Shown here: in pieces, positions 63,701-64,000 of the stretch
Position numbering within the stretch: position 1 is the first letter of the stretch
Layout: the number at the start of each line of letters is the position of its first letter
Assembly (NCBI GenBank): GCA_963714255.1
Contig: CAVQNU010000018.1
Span: forward strand, 62,001 to 126,000
Direction of reading: 5' to 3'
Source: Rhodovastum sp963714255
GTDB lineage: Bacteria > Pseudomonadota > Alphaproteobacteria > Acetobacterales > Acetobacteraceae
Length of the DNA stretch: 64,000 nt
The notes under the pieces: generated by a model
The model's input: only the letters and a program-made list of their open reading frames with translations
The model's database searches: none
Told to the model about the DNA's origin: nothing
Program-made: the position numbers and the translations under genes

Positions 63701-63770
63701 AGCCGGCGAGCCAGGCGAGCGGCAGCAGCAACAGGGACAGGCGACGGGGCAGCTTCGGCGTGCGGTGCAT
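60741..63770 (-). CDS. TPR-CHAT domain lipoprotein (caspase-like peptidase fold)
   Basis: This 1009-residue protein has a lipoprotein signal (LLLLPLAWLAGC, Cys24). About 150 residues with an SH3-like or unknown fold follow, then TPR-like helical repeats (about 190-560, e.g. GNWEEAAALFRRAVELQEK, GRFAEARATFARAEALA). A C-terminal CHAT domain (about 690-1000) has the catalytic pair His850 (RILHFATHAVLP) and Cys900 (VIVLSACNTGG). CHAT proteases are caspase relatives, mostly cytoplasmic. A lipidated, envelope-located one is less usual. It lies between an exported protein gene (3 bases upstream) and a Ser/Thr kinase gene. Confidence 0.93.
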   Translation of the reverse strand: MHRTPKLPRRLSLLLLPLAWLAGCQTPPPEAYVGGARAEGDGVAIGRDAAGEVCRQYVQPGGGADIYCGTWKQPAARVRPVAEAGALAEQASVFTASLAPRVVNCGAPQPLSFAGADAAVQMACTRASGGWPHAALVAQSGGRVWYADGVASVLPAMERSIGVLTGRVSPDTASSAEPPPAASRSLGVNDIGLYQALIRDGAEANRTGNWEEAAALFRRAVELQEKVAGRNSAAQVDALTGLAVQLSNQGRFAEARATFARAEALAASPNAANAPLLQARLAHYRGLDQLNQGHPQEALEQLRAAERLYAATLPEGVVENASQASLASRFAPTQTSALLTGRANVRPSLDASALEALLGVIETRRNQSIALRELGDNAGAVAAVDSAEAFARAQGLTNARVSAFVYRTAGVTVLGGARPGEAVGKLDASVTAFTRGLPRTLSLAATQFRRAEALLKDGKPAEAVAVCQTGSQLLRDLKQGIDGTLLQPCLAAYAAQARSAADPQPLLAEMFETAQLSRGAITAEQIQRAAVRLAAAPEVGRVLRARDDADAKLDELLRQKDELASPDAPPAAARTAELDAQIAQARGALAQADEDLQAALPNYNALVQQAVPAATLFGVLRPGEAFAATSLGEAEGWTFLLRDHVIRIGHIAGGAPRITTLVARVRASIEPAGNTVPAFDTAAAQELYAAALGEVAAGLDGAATFSVAPTGALLSLPFEVLLTGPASGATLADAPFLVKRFPIVHVPSAANLVSLRHAGVRAARPWFGFGDFRPIGRAEAARLYPGSACAESASQLASLPALPGARLELEAVRRVMGAGPGDELLGTSFTRSAVLKQKLQDYRILHFATHAVLPSEIACQQEPAIVTSVPPGEPGAALLTSTDVLLDLKLNADVIVLSACNTGGAGGREGGESLSGLARSFFFAGARAVMVSHWDMEDQAGAYLVTKTLAGLKEGGGVGLAPALRKVQLEMLATAGYEQPFFWAPVVVIGEGGGSAGVAGVLPSRFAGL

Positions 63771-63771
63771 G

Positions 63772-64000
63772 TCAGTTGTCCCGGTCCGAGATGTACGGCA
63801 GCAGCAGGTCGGGGTCGTCCAACTCGCTGTCCGCCACGGCGAGCGCCAGGCGCAAGGGCGGCAGCCGCAGGGTGGAGGAGGCGGACATCAGGGCCAGCGG
63901 CGACACCGACAGCACCAGCAGCTGCGTGCTCAGCGCCGCCGGGGCAGAGAAGGTGCAGTTCGGGGCGGTGATGGTGCAGTTGTTCAGCTGGAAGGTCGGG
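63772..64000 (-). CDS. C-terminus of a large exported protein (possibly filamentous-hemagglutinin-like), partial
   Basis: The last 75 residues are visible. They contain FQLNNCTITAPNCTFSAPAA, a middle part with STLRLPPLRLALAVADSEL, and the end DDPDLLLPYISDRDN. Paired CTI/C motifs plus an acidic DDPDLLLP-ISDRD ending recall C-termini of two-partner-secretion (FHA-domain) exoproteins found beside CHAT genes in alphaproteobacteria; this is recollection, not a search result. The stop is followed at once by the CHAT ATG (TGACATG), so they are one operon. Confidence 0.6.
   Translation of the reverse strand, partial: PTFQLNNCTITAPNCTFSAPAALSTQLLVLSVSPLALMSASSTLRLPPLRLALAVADSELDDPDLLLPYISDRDN

Overview
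The window looks like chromosomal DNA of a high-GC alphaproteobacterium, most likely Acetobacteraceae or close relatives in the Rhodospirillales. This is inferred from protein flavour, the hisZ-purA, coaE-dnaQ and rimP-nusA-ylxR-infB-rbfA-truB-rpsO-pnp gene orders, and frequent GTG/TTG starts. It is mostly core housekeeping DNA. No tRNA, rRNA or CRISPR array was recognised.

Layout. 1-4717 (minus strand): an ugpC-ugpB-ugpA-ugpE ABC importer cluster of the glycerol-3-phosphate type, coupled to an inositol-monophosphatase-family enzyme. 4840-6119: coaE-dnaQ. 6200-16491: an orphan 89-aa protein, a CocE/NonD-type hydrolase, a chemoreceptor and tamA-tamB (outer-membrane assembly). 16634-21608: a PlsC-like acyltransferase, then miaB-phoH-ybeY-corC (tRNA, ribosome and Mg/Co homeostasis). 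21772-25609: two exported proteins (one with a CHRD domain), an Nramp-related transporter, an SNase-like nuclease and a lone phage-type gene. 25850-28305: hisZ-purA. 28384-31941: a small redox cluster (SDR, carboxymuconolactone-decarboxylase-like, aldo/keto reductase) divergent from a LysR regulator. 32370-36536: dapB, metK, trmB and a polyprenyl-phosphate-type glycosyltransferase. 36843-46882: the large transcription/translation operon from rimP to pnp, followed by a flavin oxidoreductase. 48575-52363: a CBS-domain protein and a cydP-cydA-cydB-cydX cytochrome bd operon with both small subunits. 52461-56915: an exported orphan, a decayed transposase, a renal-dipeptidase homologue and two aldo/keto reductases. 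57205-64000: an accessory locus with an OmpA-domain protein, an anchored HExxH protein, a membrane Ser/Thr kinase, a TPR-CHAT lipoprotein and the end of a large exported protein.

Two features cut across the genes. First, a palindromic intergenic repeat with core CCAGGGC-TCT-GCCCTGG occurs at about 12 places, alone or as head-to-head pairs that can fold into 100-200 base hairpins. Second, several conserved genes carry lesions: hisZ has a late frameshift, ylxR has an ACG start plus a 1-nt frameshift, trmB has no canonical start for its conserved N-terminus, and tamB runs past its expected stop into the next gene. These could be real decay, recoding or residual sequencing errors.

The best candidate for an undescribed system is the 57.2-64 kb locus. 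A surface or exported protein, a caspase-like CHAT lipoprotein and a transmembrane kinase lie in one minus-strand operon, facing a membrane-anchored putative metalloprotease and an OmpA-type protein.
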